A stretch of DNA of 23,562 nt, from the IMG/VR virus record IMGVR_UViG_3300037487_001653, positions 1 to 23,562 of that record; one strand, 5' to 3'. Source of the stretch: a virus. Below the pieces are notes generated by a model. The model saw only the letters and a program-made list of their open reading frames with translations. It did not search any database and was not told where the DNA came from. Position 1 is the stretch's first letter. Every line of letters begins with the position of its first letter. A program made the position numbers and the translations under genes. Of the stretch, positions 8,421 to 16,676 are shown in pieces.

Positions 8421-8761
8421 CAGCAATTGGCCTGTTGCCGTTTACGTTTGATTTCCAGGACGGGAGCGGGCCGCTCACGTTTTACGCTAGGCGTATGTCG
8501 GCCCGCGAACGGATGCAGGTCGAGGCTGTCCGCCAAACGCGAATGGTGGCCGGCCCGGACGGTAAGGCGGTCGAGGTTATCGCCAATCCAACGGAAGTTG
8601 TCACAACGGCGTTTATCATCCGGGCGCGTGATTCCATCGGGGGCCGGCTGTTTTTCCAGCCGGCGGACGCGGCCCGCGTTTGGGATTTGTACAATCCCGA
8701 AGTGATTACCGCCGCGGTGGTGGCCCTTAACGCGCTGGACAATGAACCGGGAAACGGATAA
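8417..8761 (+). CDS. Tail assembly chaperone, gpG-like
   Basis: 114 residues. ATG 8417 overlaps the tube gene stop (ATGA). It has a beta-like start (FTFDFQDGSGPLTFYARRMSARERMQVEAV) and helical remainder, as in chaperones that keep the tape measure soluble before tube assembly. The last codons include G GGA AAC (8749-8755), a classic -1 slippery heptamer in the correct register, six bases before the TAA. A fraction of ribosomes should therefore make a longer G-T-like product. Confidence 0.85.
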   Translation: MTAIGLLPFTFDFQDGSGPLTFYARRMSARERMQVEAVRQTRMVAGPDGKAVEVIANPTEVVTTAFIIRARDSIGGRLFFQPADAARVWDLYNPEVITAAVVALNALDNEPGNG

Positions 8762-8970
8762 CGGACGCGGGTATGGCGGAGTTGTTCGCTATTGCGCACC
8801 GGTTGGGAAAAACGGTGGCGGAAATGCAGGACGTACCCGCGTCCGAAATCGACGGCTGGCGCGAGTATTTCGCGGGGGTTGACGGGTCCGCCGTAGCGGG
8901 CGCGGACGATTGGCGGGCCGGCCTGGCGGCTGGTGGTGACAACCGGAGGGGGGCGCGGCGTGTCGGTTAA
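8417..8970 (+). CDS. Tail assembly chaperone G-T fusion made by -1 frameshift
   Basis: Predicted 184-residue product: 113 residues of the upstream chaperone, then a -1 slip at 8749-8755 and 71 residues read from CGG 8755 to TAA 8970. The new frame has no stop between the slip site and its end, and its own upstream stop is TGA 8743-8745, so only the window 8746-8761 permits the fusion, and the heptamer lies in it. The T half reads AELFAIAHRLGKTVAEMQDVPASEIDGWREYF, the usual pattern of T-like chaperone extensions (LG-TV-E-L-MS--E---W--Y). ATG 8773 could also start it separately. Confidence 0.85.
8749..8755 (+). promoter_or_regulatory. -1 programmed ribosomal frameshift site GGGAAAC
   Basis: The heptamer fits X XXY YYZ in the zero frame of the chaperone gene (codons GGA AAC at 8750-8755). 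Lambda uses the closely similar GGGAAAG between G and T. I did not resolve a downstream pseudoknot or hairpin. Confidence 0.9.
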
Positions 8971-10780
8971 CCCGGCAAAAATCATAATCGGGGCGAAAGA
9001 CGAAACCGCGGGCGCGTTCCGATCCGTCGAAACGGGCCTAAAGGGTATCGAAAAAACCGCCGGCGGCGTCGGGAAATTGTTGGCAAACCTGGCCGGCCCG
9101 TTGTCGGTCGCCGGCCTGGTTATGGTCGGCAAGGCGGCGCTCGATTCCGGGGACCAAATCAAAACGTTGTCGGATAAGTTGGGCGTTGGCGCCGTTGCGC
9201 TTTCGCAATACCGGTATATTGCCGGCCAGACGGGAACCGATTTTGAGACGTTGGGCAAGGGCCTTAAATTTTCCATGAAAGCCGTTTCCGAGGCGGCCAA
9301 TGGTAATGATTCCCTGGCGGCGCGGTTTAACGATATTGGCCTATCAGTAAAACAATTGAGGGCGCTTAACCCGCAGGACGCGTTCGAGAAAATCGGCGCC
9401 GCAATCGCGGAATTGCCGAACGAATCGGACCGCGCCGCGTTCGCAATGGCCATTTTAGGCAAGGCCGGCGCCGATTTGATTCCGGTTTTCGCCGGCGGTG
9501 CCGGTGCGCTGGCGGCCATGCGGGCCGAATCCGACCGGTTGGGCCTGACGTTGACCGATGAAGCGGCCGCGGCGTGCGATTCCGCGAACGATGCCGCCAC
9601 GGCGTTACAGCAAACGCTTTCGGCCGCGGCCACCACTATCATGGTTGAGGTGGCGCCGGCGCTTACAGAGGCGGCCATTGCGTTGCAACCGGTGGCCAAA
9701 GGATTGGGGACGTTAGCGGGGTTTTTCAAGCTATTCCAGCGGCCGAATAAAGTGGCGTTTTTGGGCGGGATTACCGAAACGTCCGCGGCTTATAAGGAAT
9801 GGCTAGAAATCTACTATTCCAAAGGGCCAGAGGCCGGGGACGATTTCATAACGCGCTATAACGTCGGCGTCCAGGCGGCCCGTGACCGAACGTGGCAGTT
9901 GGTAACCGGAACGCAAGCGTATACGGTTTCCGCGGGGGGCGCGGAAAAGGCGACCGCGGCGCAAACGCTGGAATTGCGCCGGCTGGCCGCGGCGACCGCG
10001 GACGGCGTATCGGAGGCGCAAAAGGCGGCGGCCGACGCGGATAAGGCGGCCCAAAAAACCGCGGCCGCTGCGGCGGCCAAAGCGGCAGAGTCGAAAGCGG
10101 CGGACGATTTGGCGGCGTCCCTGGCCCGGCTGGCCGTGGCGCGGGAATTGGCCGATTTCCAAACGCGGATAGCCGGGGACCAGGAAACCGCCGCGCAACG
10201 GGCCGGCGGCAAGCGGGCGTCCGAAGTGCAGGCGTTGGACGAAACGCGGGCGGCCGCTGCGGCCGCAGAAGCGGCGCTACACAAAACCAAAACCGCGGCG
10301 GATACGGCATTTTCAACGGCCGAAAACGCGGCGCGGGCCGCGGCCGACACTATCGCGGATTCCTTTACCGCGGCGGTTTTTGATTCCAAACGGAAATTGA
10401 TTGATTTGCGGTCCATTGCCGGGTCAATTTTCGGTATGCTAATGTCTTACGGCGTCCGCTATGCAATCGGAGCGTTGATTCCCGGCCTGGCTCCGGCAAT
10501 GGGGTTTGCAAAGTCCGCCGGCCCGGTGGCCGCGGCGCCGGCGCTTGGTTTGAAGTCCGCCGGCCCGGTGGCCGCGGCGCCGGCGCCTGGTTTGAAGTCC
10601 GCCGGCCCGGTTGGCCCGGCACCGGCCGCCGGATCCGCCGGCCCGGTGTCGCTGACGGTCAACGTTTCCGGCGTGGTGGACGTTACCAATCCGCTATCGG
10701 TTCGCCGGCTGGCAACGGCGATTCAGGCGGAGTTGGACGCCGTAGCCAAATTCCACGGACCAACCGGGAGCGTGGCCTAA
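8960..10780 (+). CDS. Tail length tape measure protein
   Basis: 606 residues. GTG 8960 is chosen because GGAGGGGGG at 8945-8953 is correctly spaced and because longer starts would be swallowed by the chaperone gene. It is largely helical and Ala/Lys-rich with long coiled-coil stretches (residues ~320-470), a start typical of tape measures (IGAKDETAGAFRSVETGLKGIEK), and a hydrophobic segment near 485-515 (IAGSIFGMLMSYGVRYAIG). Near the C-terminus there are 14-residue repeats beginning KSAGPVAAAPA (from residue 518). Using the usual ~0.15 nm per residue, the tail would be about 90 nm. It follows the chaperone pair, as expected. Confidence 0.92.
   Translation: MSVNPAKIIIGAKDETAGAFRSVETGLKGIEKTAGGVGKLLANLAGPLSVAGLVMVGKAALDSGDQIKTLSDKLGVGAVALSQYRYIAGQTGTDFETLGKGLKFSMKAVSEAANGNDSLAARFNDIGLSVKQLRALNPQDAFEKIGAAIAELPNESDRAAFAMAILGKAGADLIPVFAGGAGALAAMRAESDRLGLTLTDEAAAACDSANDAATALQQTLSAAATTIMVEVAPALTEAAIALQPVAKGLGTLAGFFKLFQRPNKVAFLGGITETSAAYKEWLEIYYSKGPEAGDDFITRYNVGVQAARDRTWQLVTGTQAYTVSAGGAEKATAAQTLELRRLAAATADGVSEAQKAAADADKAAQKTAAAAAAKAAESKAADDLAASLARLAVARELADFQTRIAGDQETAAQRAGGKRASEVQALDETRAAAAAAEAALHKTKTAADTAFSTAENAARAAADTIADSFTAAVFDSKRKLIDLRSIAGSIFGMLMSYGVRYAIGALIPGLAPAMGFAKSAGPVAAAPALGLKSAGPVAAAPAPGLKSAGPVGPAPAAGSAGPVSLTVNVSGVVDVTNPLSVRRLATAIQAELDAVAKFHGPTGSVA
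10511..10630 (+). repeat. 42-bp tandem repeats in tape measure gene
   Basis: Unit 1 is 10511-10552 and unit 2 is 10553-10594, differing by one base. A diverging third copy runs 10595 to about 10630, and GGATCCGCCGGCCCGGTG after it echoes the start again. Each unit encodes a 14-residue Ala/Pro/Gly linker starting KSAGPV. Copy number could vary by recombination and would change the length of a flexible linker before the C-terminal domain. Confidence 0.9.
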
Positions 10781-11211
10781 TGGCTATCGGGTTCCAGCAA
10801 ATCGCGGACCGTTGGTCAACGTCGGGCAGTTGGGGCGCGTCCTATTTCGGAACGGCGCCGTTCGGCGGCCAGGATTTCGCGGTTGTTTTCGTGCCGGCGC
10901 CGCAATGGGGTTCCGACAATTTGACGCTGACCACGGCGCAAAGCGTTTCCGATATGGTCCTGCGGCGCAACGGCCAGCCGGTGTCCGTGCGGCCGTGCGC
11001 GAATTGGGCCACGTGGCGGGTTGTTTACGCTCGGCTGACGGGCGCGGAAGTTGCGGCGTTGTGGGCGTTTTGTCTGGCGCGGATCTTTTACCTTTTGCCA
11101 ACCGGCGATCCGGGCATAACGCGCCGCGTATATTGGACGGACGGGGTTTTCCGGCCGGAACCGGTCGGGCCTGACGCCTATTCCCTGGCGTTTACCCTTG
11201 AGGAAATTTGA
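10780..11211 (+). CDS. Distal tail / minor tail protein, gpM-like
   Basis: 143 residues. ATG 10780 overlaps the tape measure stop by one base. It directly follows the tape measure gene, where lambda has gpM. It shows the plan of small distal tail proteins: strand-rich start, a central TWRVVYARLTGAEVAALWAFCLAR helix, then VYWTDGVFRPEPVGPDAYSLAFTLEEI, like the DGY...-EF--EFE ending of gpM relatives. It probably forms the ring at the tube tip. The assignment is from pattern and order. Confidence 0.6.
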   Translation: MAIGFQQIADRWSTSGSWGASYFGTAPFGGQDFAVVFVPAPQWGSDNLTLTTAQSVSDMVLRRNGQPVSVRPCANWATWRVVYARLTGAEVAALWAFCLARIFYLLPTGDPGITRRVYWTDGVFRPEPVGPDAYSLAFTLEEI

Positions 11212-11226
11212 GAAAGGCGGCCGGCT

Positions 11227-12228
11227 GTGGCAATCCTATATGGTCCAATCGCAAGGCTGGCGTTGCCGGACGATGGGAATCAAGCGTGGGGCGGTGCGAT
11301 CCGGCAGAATTTCGAAACGCTGGAAAAGTTGGCCGCGGCGTCTAACTGCTATTACGTGAGTCCGGCATTTACTGACGCGGAAATTCATACGGCCGGCGCC
11401 ACGGACCCGCGGTTTTTCCAAACAATCCAGGCGGCCCACGATGCGATTCCGGCCACGTATGGGCACAACAATCTGGCGACAATTTTTGTTGAGCCGGGGC
11501 AGTATACCGAAAACCTAACCATTACAAAATGCGTTCGGTTGGTTGCCCACGGAGCAACAAATTATCGGGGATACGTTGGCGGCGTAATCATTGCCGGCAC
11601 TTCTGCGGCCCTGGTGCCGACTGTTACGGTAACCGCGCCGTCTGGACAATTTATTTGCGTCGGATTTGATGGGTTTGGTTTTCAAAACGTCTACAGTGGC
11701 GCGGCCACAACGATTTCCCAGGCGCAATTATTGAAGGTGACAAAGCAAACGGTTTACGGCGCGTCACCGGTTACGCTGACCTTGCAAAATTGTGATTTGC
11801 GGGCGCAAACGTGGGGCGTCAACAATGATTGGGCGTATGGAATCCACGTTGACGGTTACGCCGATTTTTTCATGCGGCGTTGCGCTATGGTCGCTTTAAA
11901 TTTCAATAACGGCGGCGTTGGAGATTCCGGAATCGCCAACGTTATTTGCGTGACCGGCGATAATGCGAACTCCAAACCGGCAACGGCTTTGATTGACCAG
12001 TGTGCGTTTTCCCAAGCATACGCGGGCGACGGCGCCGGCACCGGAAACCGGTCCGTGTTTTACGTGAATAACAGGGCCGCCGTTGTAGTGGCGCGAACGT
12101 CAGTATTGAAGGCGGCAATTGGCGGGTTTACGGCAATTGGGATCACGGGCACAAACTCCGTTACCGGCTTGGCGGCCGATACCGGGACGTATGGTAACCT
12201 GCTGAATATTGATTTGGCGAATCTGTAA
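11227..12228 (+). CDS. Tail fibre or spike with right-handed beta-helix
   Basis: 333 residues. GTG 11227 is preceded by AAAGGCGG. Residues ~10-35 (ALPDDGNQAWGGAIRQNFETLEKL) match the short N-terminal segment common in phage fibre/appendage proteins. FFQTIQAAHDAIP, followed by IFVEPGQYTENLTITKCVRLVAHG, is a typical pectate-lyase-like parallel beta-helix entry; later rungs include LTLQNCDLRAQ and ALIDQCAFSQA. Such proteins bind or cleave surface polysaccharide. No catalytic residues can be assigned. The base composition is visibly more AT-rich than neighbouring genes, suggesting exchange of this host-range module. Confidence 0.75.
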   Translation: MAILYGPIARLALPDDGNQAWGGAIRQNFETLEKLAAASNCYYVSPAFTDAEIHTAGATDPRFFQTIQAAHDAIPATYGHNNLATIFVEPGQYTENLTITKCVRLVAHGATNYRGYVGGVIIAGTSAALVPTVTVTAPSGQFICVGFDGFGFQNVYSGAATTISQAQLLKVTKQTVYGASPVTLTLQNCDLRAQTWGVNNDWAYGIHVDGYADFFMRRCAMVALNFNNGGVGDSGIANVICVTGDNANSKPATALIDQCAFSQAYAGDGAGTGNRSVFYVNNRAAVVVARTSVLKAAIGGFTAIGITGTNSVTGLAADTGTYGNLLNIDLANL

Positions 12229-12243
12229 CGCGGGGGGTGCGGC

Positions 12244-12558
12244 GTGGCGGAAATCGGGGTTCTTTCGCGGGTGTTTCGGCCAATGGTGCAGGCGGCCGGC
12301 GCCGGCGGCGAGGTGGGGGCCATTGAACCGGCGCCGTTCCTGGTGGCGGTTGTGGGCCGGTCTGGAAACGTGATTATCGAGGATGATTTGATATTGGCCT
12401 TTGCGGATTACGCGGGTCTTGAGGCCGAATGGACGGACGGAACCGCCACAACGGTCCTGGTGGCCGCCATTGACGCGGCAATGGCCGGAAAGGCCGTGGT
12501 CGATTACGGGTTGACGGCGCCGCAACGGTCCCTGTTGGGCGTGACGGTGGAGTTGTAG
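12244..12558 (+). CDS. Small tail-region protein, unknown function
   Basis: 104 residues from GTG 12244, behind GGGGGG (12232-12237). I do not recognise the family. Composition is mixed beta/helix: a Gly/Ala-rich start, then FLVAVVGRSGNVIIEDDLILAF and a helical AAIDAAMAGKAVVDYGLTA. It has no signal peptide or membrane segment. It lies between the fibre and hub-like genes and is separated from the next by one base, so it is probably a structural or assembly partner of one of them. Confidence 0.72.
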   Translation: MAEIGVLSRVFRPMVQAAGAGGEVGAIEPAPFLVAVVGRSGNVIIEDDLILAFADYAGLEAEWTDGTATTVLVAAIDAAMAGKAVVDYGLTAPQRSLLGVTVEL

Positions 12559-12559
12559 C

Positions 12560-14089
12560 GTGGCTATGGATGCCGCATTTCTGGCCGCGTGCGCGGACCC
12601 GTTCGGGGAAATCCTGGCGGTCCGGATAACCGCCGCGTCGGATTATGGTCCCTGGGACCTAACGGAAAATTGGCCCGTTGTGGCGATGGGTCCGATTTCG
12701 TTTGTCCGGGAACGAGAATTCGGCGTGGTGCAGGGCCAGGCGTGGCAAGTGACGTTGAACAATACGCCGGGGACATTCCCGGTTGCGCTGGCCCGCGGCT
12801 GGTGGGTGGCGCTTGAAACCGGGTTTGCCGTGGCGAATACGTGGACCGTGGTAGCCCAGGGCCGCATTACGCGGGTTATTTCCACGGCGGCGGCTACGGT
12901 TACCCTAGAGGTAACGGACGCGGTGGTGGGGCTATTGGGGGCCACGTTGCCGCGGGATATTCGGTTTCAATCGACGGGCTGGATTTCCGAAGTCAAAACG
13001 CAAGGCCGGGCGCTGGCGTCCGGATCCTGGGATTCTACGGTGCCGCTGGTCCTGAATACGCCGGCCGCCGCTGACGATGAAACGTTTACCATCGAATTTA
13101 CGTCAACAACGGCGTACAAAATCGGATTGCAGGACGGGACCGCAACGCAAACGGGGACCACGGCCGCGAACAAAACGATTGCCAACGTTGCCGGGGATGC
13201 CGGGATTATCACCATACCGGCCGCGGGTTGGGCAGGCAGTACGTTTGCCGCGGGTGATATTTTTGTGTTTTCGACGGCGCGGGCGCGGACCGCCGCGGAG
13301 CGTTCGCCAATTTGGATGATAAAACATTTGGTGGCCGATTTCGTGGGCCTGGCAATTTATGACGTTTTGGCCGAGGGCTATTTTGCAACGCCATTTTATG
13401 ACGTTGACGCCTGGGATACGTTGGCCGAGGCGGCGCGGGGGGACGGCCACCAAATAACCGGGACGTTCGCGGCCGGAACGTCGATTGTGGCAATGATTCA
13501 GGATTGCCTAAAAATCGTCCACGGGTCGATTTTCCCAACGCCAACGGGCCAATTGGGGCTTTGGGTTATTTCTCCGTCCGTGTCCGGCGTGGTATCGCTA
13601 AACGGCAACGCTGCGGCCGGCCCGGTGTCCATACTTGACGGGCTTTCGGTTGCAGACGGCGTTGACCAGGCCGTTTCCGCGGTAATCTTTCGCTATCTCA
13701 CACAAAGCGGCGCGGACGCGGAATATAGGGTGGTCGATCCGGATTCCGAATTGCCGTTCCTTCAGGAAACCACGATTTCCGTTGATTGGGAATTGCGCCA
13801 GTTGTCGGCAAAAACCGCGGCCGATCAATTTTTGGCCCGCTATCGCAACGGCGCCAAGGTGTATACGGTGCCGGCAACGCTGGCCGCAATGCCGGCCGCG
13901 GTCGGCGGCGGCGTTACGCTGACCGATGCCGCGTTGTCCTTTGACGCGGTGACTAACGAGGTAACCGGCGTCGAGTTGGATTTGATCGAAAACAAAGTGA
14001 CGCTAACGGTCCAATCGGACCCGGTGGCCGGATATGGCTGGTTCTACCTGAATTTGTCCTTACTGGACGGGACGGCGGTAATCTGGTGA
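12560..14089 (+). CDS. Tail tip hub-like protein
   Basis: 509 residues from GTG 12560, with GGTGGAG (12546-12552) 7 bases ahead; ATG 12566 is an alternative. It has a beta-rich start (ILAVRITAASDYGPWDLTENW, VVAQGRITRVISTAAATVTLEVTDAV) like hub/baseplate barrels, an inserted Thr/Ala-rich segment (residues ~160-245), then a helical stretch (SIVAMIQDCLKIVHGSIFPTPTGQLGLW). The end WELRQLSAKTAADQFLARYRNGAKVYTV, followed by VTGVELDLIENKVTLTVQ, is the pattern of tail-associated hub proteins. It probably closes the tube and carries the fibre. No gpJ-length protein exists here, so this may replace it. Confidence 0.62.
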   Translation: MAMDAAFLAACADPFGEILAVRITAASDYGPWDLTENWPVVAMGPISFVREREFGVVQGQAWQVTLNNTPGTFPVALARGWWVALETGFAVANTWTVVAQGRITRVISTAAATVTLEVTDAVVGLLGATLPRDIRFQSTGWISEVKTQGRALASGSWDSTVPLVLNTPAAADDETFTIEFTSTTAYKIGLQDGTATQTGTTAANKTIANVAGDAGIITIPAAGWAGSTFAAGDIFVFSTARARTAAERSPIWMIKHLVADFVGLAIYDVLAEGYFATPFYDVDAWDTLAEAARGDGHQITGTFAAGTSIVAMIQDCLKIVHGSIFPTPTGQLGLWVISPSVSGVVSLNGNAAAGPVSILDGLSVADGVDQAVSAVIFRYLTQSGADAEYRVVDPDSELPFLQETTISVDWELRQLSAKTAADQFLARYRNGAKVYTVPATLAAMPAAVGGGVTLTDAALSFDAVTNEVTGVELDLIENKVTLTVQSDPVAGYGWFYLNLSLLDGTAVIW

Positions 14090-14565
14090 CGTTTACGCCA
14101 AAGGTGTTTACCAGCGGTTCGGCGCTGCCGGCGTTGAGCCTAAACGAAATGGACGCGAACGACGATCACGTACGCGAGGAAACCGCGTATAGGCTTGTCG
14201 TATCCCTGGCCCAAATAACGGAAGTTTGGGTGGGTGGAACCGGGTTTGTTGGGTTCCGCCTGTTGCTGGACGGCGCCACGTATTTGGGAACGCCTGTTTA
14301 CGGGACCGGCTCAAAAAAGATTGCGGACATTGGTTTGGGCGGCGTGTCGGTCGGGCTTCATTATATCCGGCTGGCGTTGTGTCGGTCCGCCACGGACGGC
14401 GGGGCGGTCCTGGAAAACCTGGCCATGCCGGGCATTGTCCGGTTTTACCGGACCGCGGACCTGCAATATTTGTCCGTCTGGTGGACCTACGTTTCGTTTT
14501 CGGCGTCGGTGGTGACGGTGCGGGACATAACGGTTTTGGGGCACCGGGAAGTTAAGGGTTGGTAA
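14086..14565 (+). CDS. Beta-rich tail-region protein, unknown
   Basis: 159 residues. GTG 14086 overlaps the hub gene stop (GTGA), so translation is likely coupled. It has Phe/Val/Gly-rich strands throughout (VWVGGTGFVGFRLLLDGATYLGT, YIRLALCRSATDGG, YVSFSASVVTVRDITVLG), suggesting a jelly-roll or similar adhesion/structural fold. There is no signal peptide. By position it is the last gene of the tail block and could be a tip or fibre accessory protein. I do not recognise a family. Confidence 0.7.
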   Translation: MTFTPKVFTSGSALPALSLNEMDANDDHVREETAYRLVVSLAQITEVWVGGTGFVGFRLLLDGATYLGTPVYGTGSKKIADIGLGGVSVGLHYIRLALCRSATDGGAVLENLAMPGIVRFYRTADLQYLSVWWTYVSFSASVVTVRDITVLGHREVKGW

Positions 14566-14579
14566 CTGAGGGGGGCACG

Positions 14580-14933
14580 ATGAAACGGATTTTGGTTGTC
14601 CTGGCGCTTGTCCTGGTGGCGCTGGCCGCGTTCGCGGCAAATGACCGGGAGAAAATCATTACGGCGGACGGCGGCGGTTCACTGACAAAGGGCCTTAATT
14701 TCTGGTCCGGTCCGCAGTTTGTGGATGTGGCCAGCAACGGGACGGCAACAATCAAATTCCTATGGTTCAACAATGCGGCAACGGACCGCGCCGATTCCAA
14801 TTTGGCGGAAATCGGGCCGATTTGGGTTCTGCGGGATTGGACCGGACCGCGTTCCTTTGGCCCGTTCGCGGGGGCGCCGGATTCCTTCTTTGTTGATTTG
14901 GGGACGGCAACCGAGGTTATCGTATCGTGGTAA
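14580..14933 (+). CDS. Secreted small protein with signal peptide
   Basis: 117 residues. ATG 14580 follows GGGGGG (14570-14575). The N-terminus (MKRILVVLALVLVALAAFAA) is a clear Sec signal peptide with likely cleavage after A20. The mature part is ~97 residues, beta-like, with aromatic-rich patches (FLWFNNAATD, IWVLRDWTGPRSFGPF). It overlaps the following lipoprotein gene by 7 bases, suggesting that the two act together at the cell envelope. Function is unknown; candidate roles are envelope modification or blocking of further phage entry. Confidence 0.78.
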   Translation: MKRILVVLALVLVALAAFAANDREKIITADGGGSLTKGLNFWSGPQFVDVASNGTATIKFLWFNNAATDRADSNLAEIGPIWVLRDWTGPRSFGPFAGAPDSFFVDLGTATEVIVSW

Positions 14934-15817
14934 GGCGGCTCATTTGGGCCGCCGCGTTGGCCGGCCTGGTGGTGGTGGCCTGCGGGTTCAACCGCGGCCA
15001 TTACGGCGCAACGCGGTATTCCGGGCGGTCCAAAACGTACCAGGCGCGGGCGCTTTACGTGCCAAATAAGGCATGGCAACCGTTTACCGGCCCGTCCCTT
15101 GCGTGGGCGTCGGTTTCCATTTCGTCCACAGAGGACGCGGTGATTACCTACGCGGCCACAACGGACACTGACGCGGCCGGCGTCGAATTCCGGCTGTATT
15201 GTGCCGGAGTCGGGAAAACGTATACGTCAGGCGTTTCGGTGGCCGGCACAAGTCACACCATTGCCGACACCATACCGGCCGCCGATTCGGAATCCCTGGA
15301 CGGAACGGCGCAGTTTGTTTGGTCCTGGCGCTATAACGACGGCGCCGGCCACGTTGGGGATTGGGTGGAATTGGAGGACACCGGTCCGGCCGGCGTGGTG
15401 ATTCCGCCGTTTACCGGTGGCCCGGTTTTTGAGCGTGAACAATGGCCCGCACCGGCGTTTGCCGCGGCGGCAACCGGGTGCTACGTGTCCCGGACGTTCA
15501 ATACGTTGGGATTGACCACGGTTCCGCTGGCGGCCGTGGCAACCGTTACGGTGCGCTTGTGGAATATTACGGACGGCGTGGCCGTGAGTACCGATCAAAC
15601 GAAAGGGCCGGCCGCCACGGTCGGGGTTGCGGCGAAGGGCACCGGCTTTCTCGCCAGGGCCGCGGCTGTCGGCAGTGATTACGCGTGGCAGTATAAAGCC
15701 GTAACCACGGTGGCCGGGTACAAAAACGTTACCGCCTGGACGGAGTTTCCGACCCTAACTTTCGTGTCCGAAAATTCAACGGCGTGCGGATACGATCCGG
15801 ACGCGCCTACGGAATAG
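14927..15817 (+). CDS. Putative lipoprotein with beta-sandwich domains
   Basis: 296 residues from GTG 14927. The N-terminus MVRRLIWAAALAGLVVVAC has a basic start, a hydrophobic core and a lipobox VVAC with C19 as the lipidation site; the following residue is Gly. The remainder reads like two strand-rich domains: residues ~50-150 (ASVSISSTEDAVITYAATTD, ending AQFVWSWRYNDGAGHVGDW) and ~165-290 (VTVRLWNITDGVAVS, DYAWQYKAVTTVAGY). The first resembles fibronectin-III/Ig-like folds. A lipoprotein among late phage genes is unusual; exclusion of competing phages or cell-surface change are possible roles. An alternative is an envelope-facing tail component. Confidence 0.72.
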   Translation: MVRRLIWAAALAGLVVVACGFNRGHYGATRYSGRSKTYQARALYVPNKAWQPFTGPSLAWASVSISSTEDAVITYAATTDTDAAGVEFRLYCAGVGKTYTSGVSVAGTSHTIADTIPAADSESLDGTAQFVWSWRYNDGAGHVGDWVELEDTGPAGVVIPPFTGGPVFEREQWPAPAFAAAATGCYVSRTFNTLGLTTVPLAAVATVTVRLWNITDGVAVSTDQTKGPAATVGVAAKGTGFLARAAAVGSDYAWQYKAVTTVAGYKNVTAWTEFPTLTFVSENSTACGYDPDAPTE

Positions 15818-15826
15818 GGGGGCGCG

Positions 15827-16093
15827 TTGGCAATTTCAGAAACGGACGAGCGAAACATTTTTGTGGCCCTGGCCGAAATCAAAGCGGAGTTGCGCGAATT
15901 GCGGGCCGGCCGGCCAACGTGCGCGGTCCACGATGCGGCGCTAGAGGCGTTGGACCGCCGCGTTTCGGTAATGGAGACGGCCGCCGGCAAAGAAAAGTTT
16001 GCAACCGCGGTTATTGCGGCCGTTGCGGCGTCCCTGGTCCTATTGGCACAATATCTGTTTGCCGGCGGCGGAAAACCCGCGGCCGGCGCGTAA
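15827..16093 (+). CDS. XhlA-like holin / membrane protein
   Basis: 88 residues from TTG 15827, justified by AGGGGGG (15816-15822) and lack of a better start. It has an N-terminal charged helix with heptad character (ETDERNIFVALAEIKAELREL, then HDAALEALDRRVSVME) and one C-terminal membrane helix (ATAVIAAVAASLVLLAQYLF, about 59-78) with a short tail. That coiled-coil-plus-single-helix plan matches XhlA-type haemolysin/holin partners. It sits immediately upstream of the endolysin gene. Confidence 0.62.
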   Translation: MAISETDERNIFVALAEIKAELRELRAGRPTCAVHDAALEALDRRVSVMETAAGKEKFATAVIAAVAASLVLLAQYLFAGGGKPAAGA

Positions 16094-16112
16094 CCCAACC
16101 GCGGGGGCGGCA

Positions 16113-16676
16113 ATGCTGACGGATGATCGGATAATCGGAATCGCCATCGGCGCGGCGAAAGCGGCGGACATTCCGGCGCCGTTTGTTCTGGCCCTGGTTG
16201 AAGTCGAATCAGGCGGCAATCCGTGGGCGTGGAATCCGGAGCCGGCGTATCGGTATTATTGGAATACCAAAACCGGCCGGCCGTTCCGTGCGCTGACGCC
16301 GGCCGAAACGGCGTCAAGGGTTCCGCCGTGCGATTTTCCGGCGTTTCCCGGTGCGGATCGAGACGCCGAATTTTGGGGCCAGGGCGTTTCGTGGGGGTTA
16401 ATGCAGGTAATGGGAGCCGTGGCGCGGGAACGCGGGTTCGGGGCGCCGTTCCTAACGGCGCTATGTGACCCGGCGGAAAACTGCCGGATCGGCGTGGCGG
16501 TTTTCCGGTCCATGATGGAACGTTTCGGCAAGGCGCCGTCCGCCATTGCGGCGTATAACGCCGGGAGTCCGCGGTATGTGCCAGGAACGCGGACGTTTGT
16601 TAACCAAAGTTACGTTGACCGGGTTTTGGCCGCGGTGGCGGCCTGGACGAAAAAGCTAGAGGGGCCGCCGCTATGA
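16113..16676 (+). CDS. Lytic transglycosylase endolysin
   Basis: 187 residues. ATG 16113 follows GGGGGCGG (16103-16110). It is an SLT/goose-lysozyme-type domain: the catalytic glutamate is likely E32 in LVEVESGGNPWAWN, followed by GLMQVM (95-100) and AYNAGSPRY (147-155), the three usual motifs of the family. It cleaves the glycan strand of peptidoglycan and is likely the main lysis enzyme. No signal peptide is seen, so it needs a holin. An alternative is a tail-borne wall-piercing enzyme, but the lysis-gene neighbourhood favours endolysin. Confidence 0.88.
   Translation: MLTDDRIIGIAIGAAKAADIPAPFVLALVEVESGGNPWAWNPEPAYRYYWNTKTGRPFRALTPAETASRVPPCDFPAFPGADRDAEFWGQGVSWGLMQVMGAVARERGFGAPFLTALCDPAENCRIGVAVFRSMMERFGKAPSAIAAYNAGSPRYVPGTRTFVNQSYVDRVLAAVAAWTKKLEGPPL

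Noticed and set aside
8482-9729. 415-codon open frame on the minus strand
   Set aside because: It lies opposite the tail chaperone and tape measure genes, with low-complexity Ser/Ala composition; a by-product of GC-rich coding.
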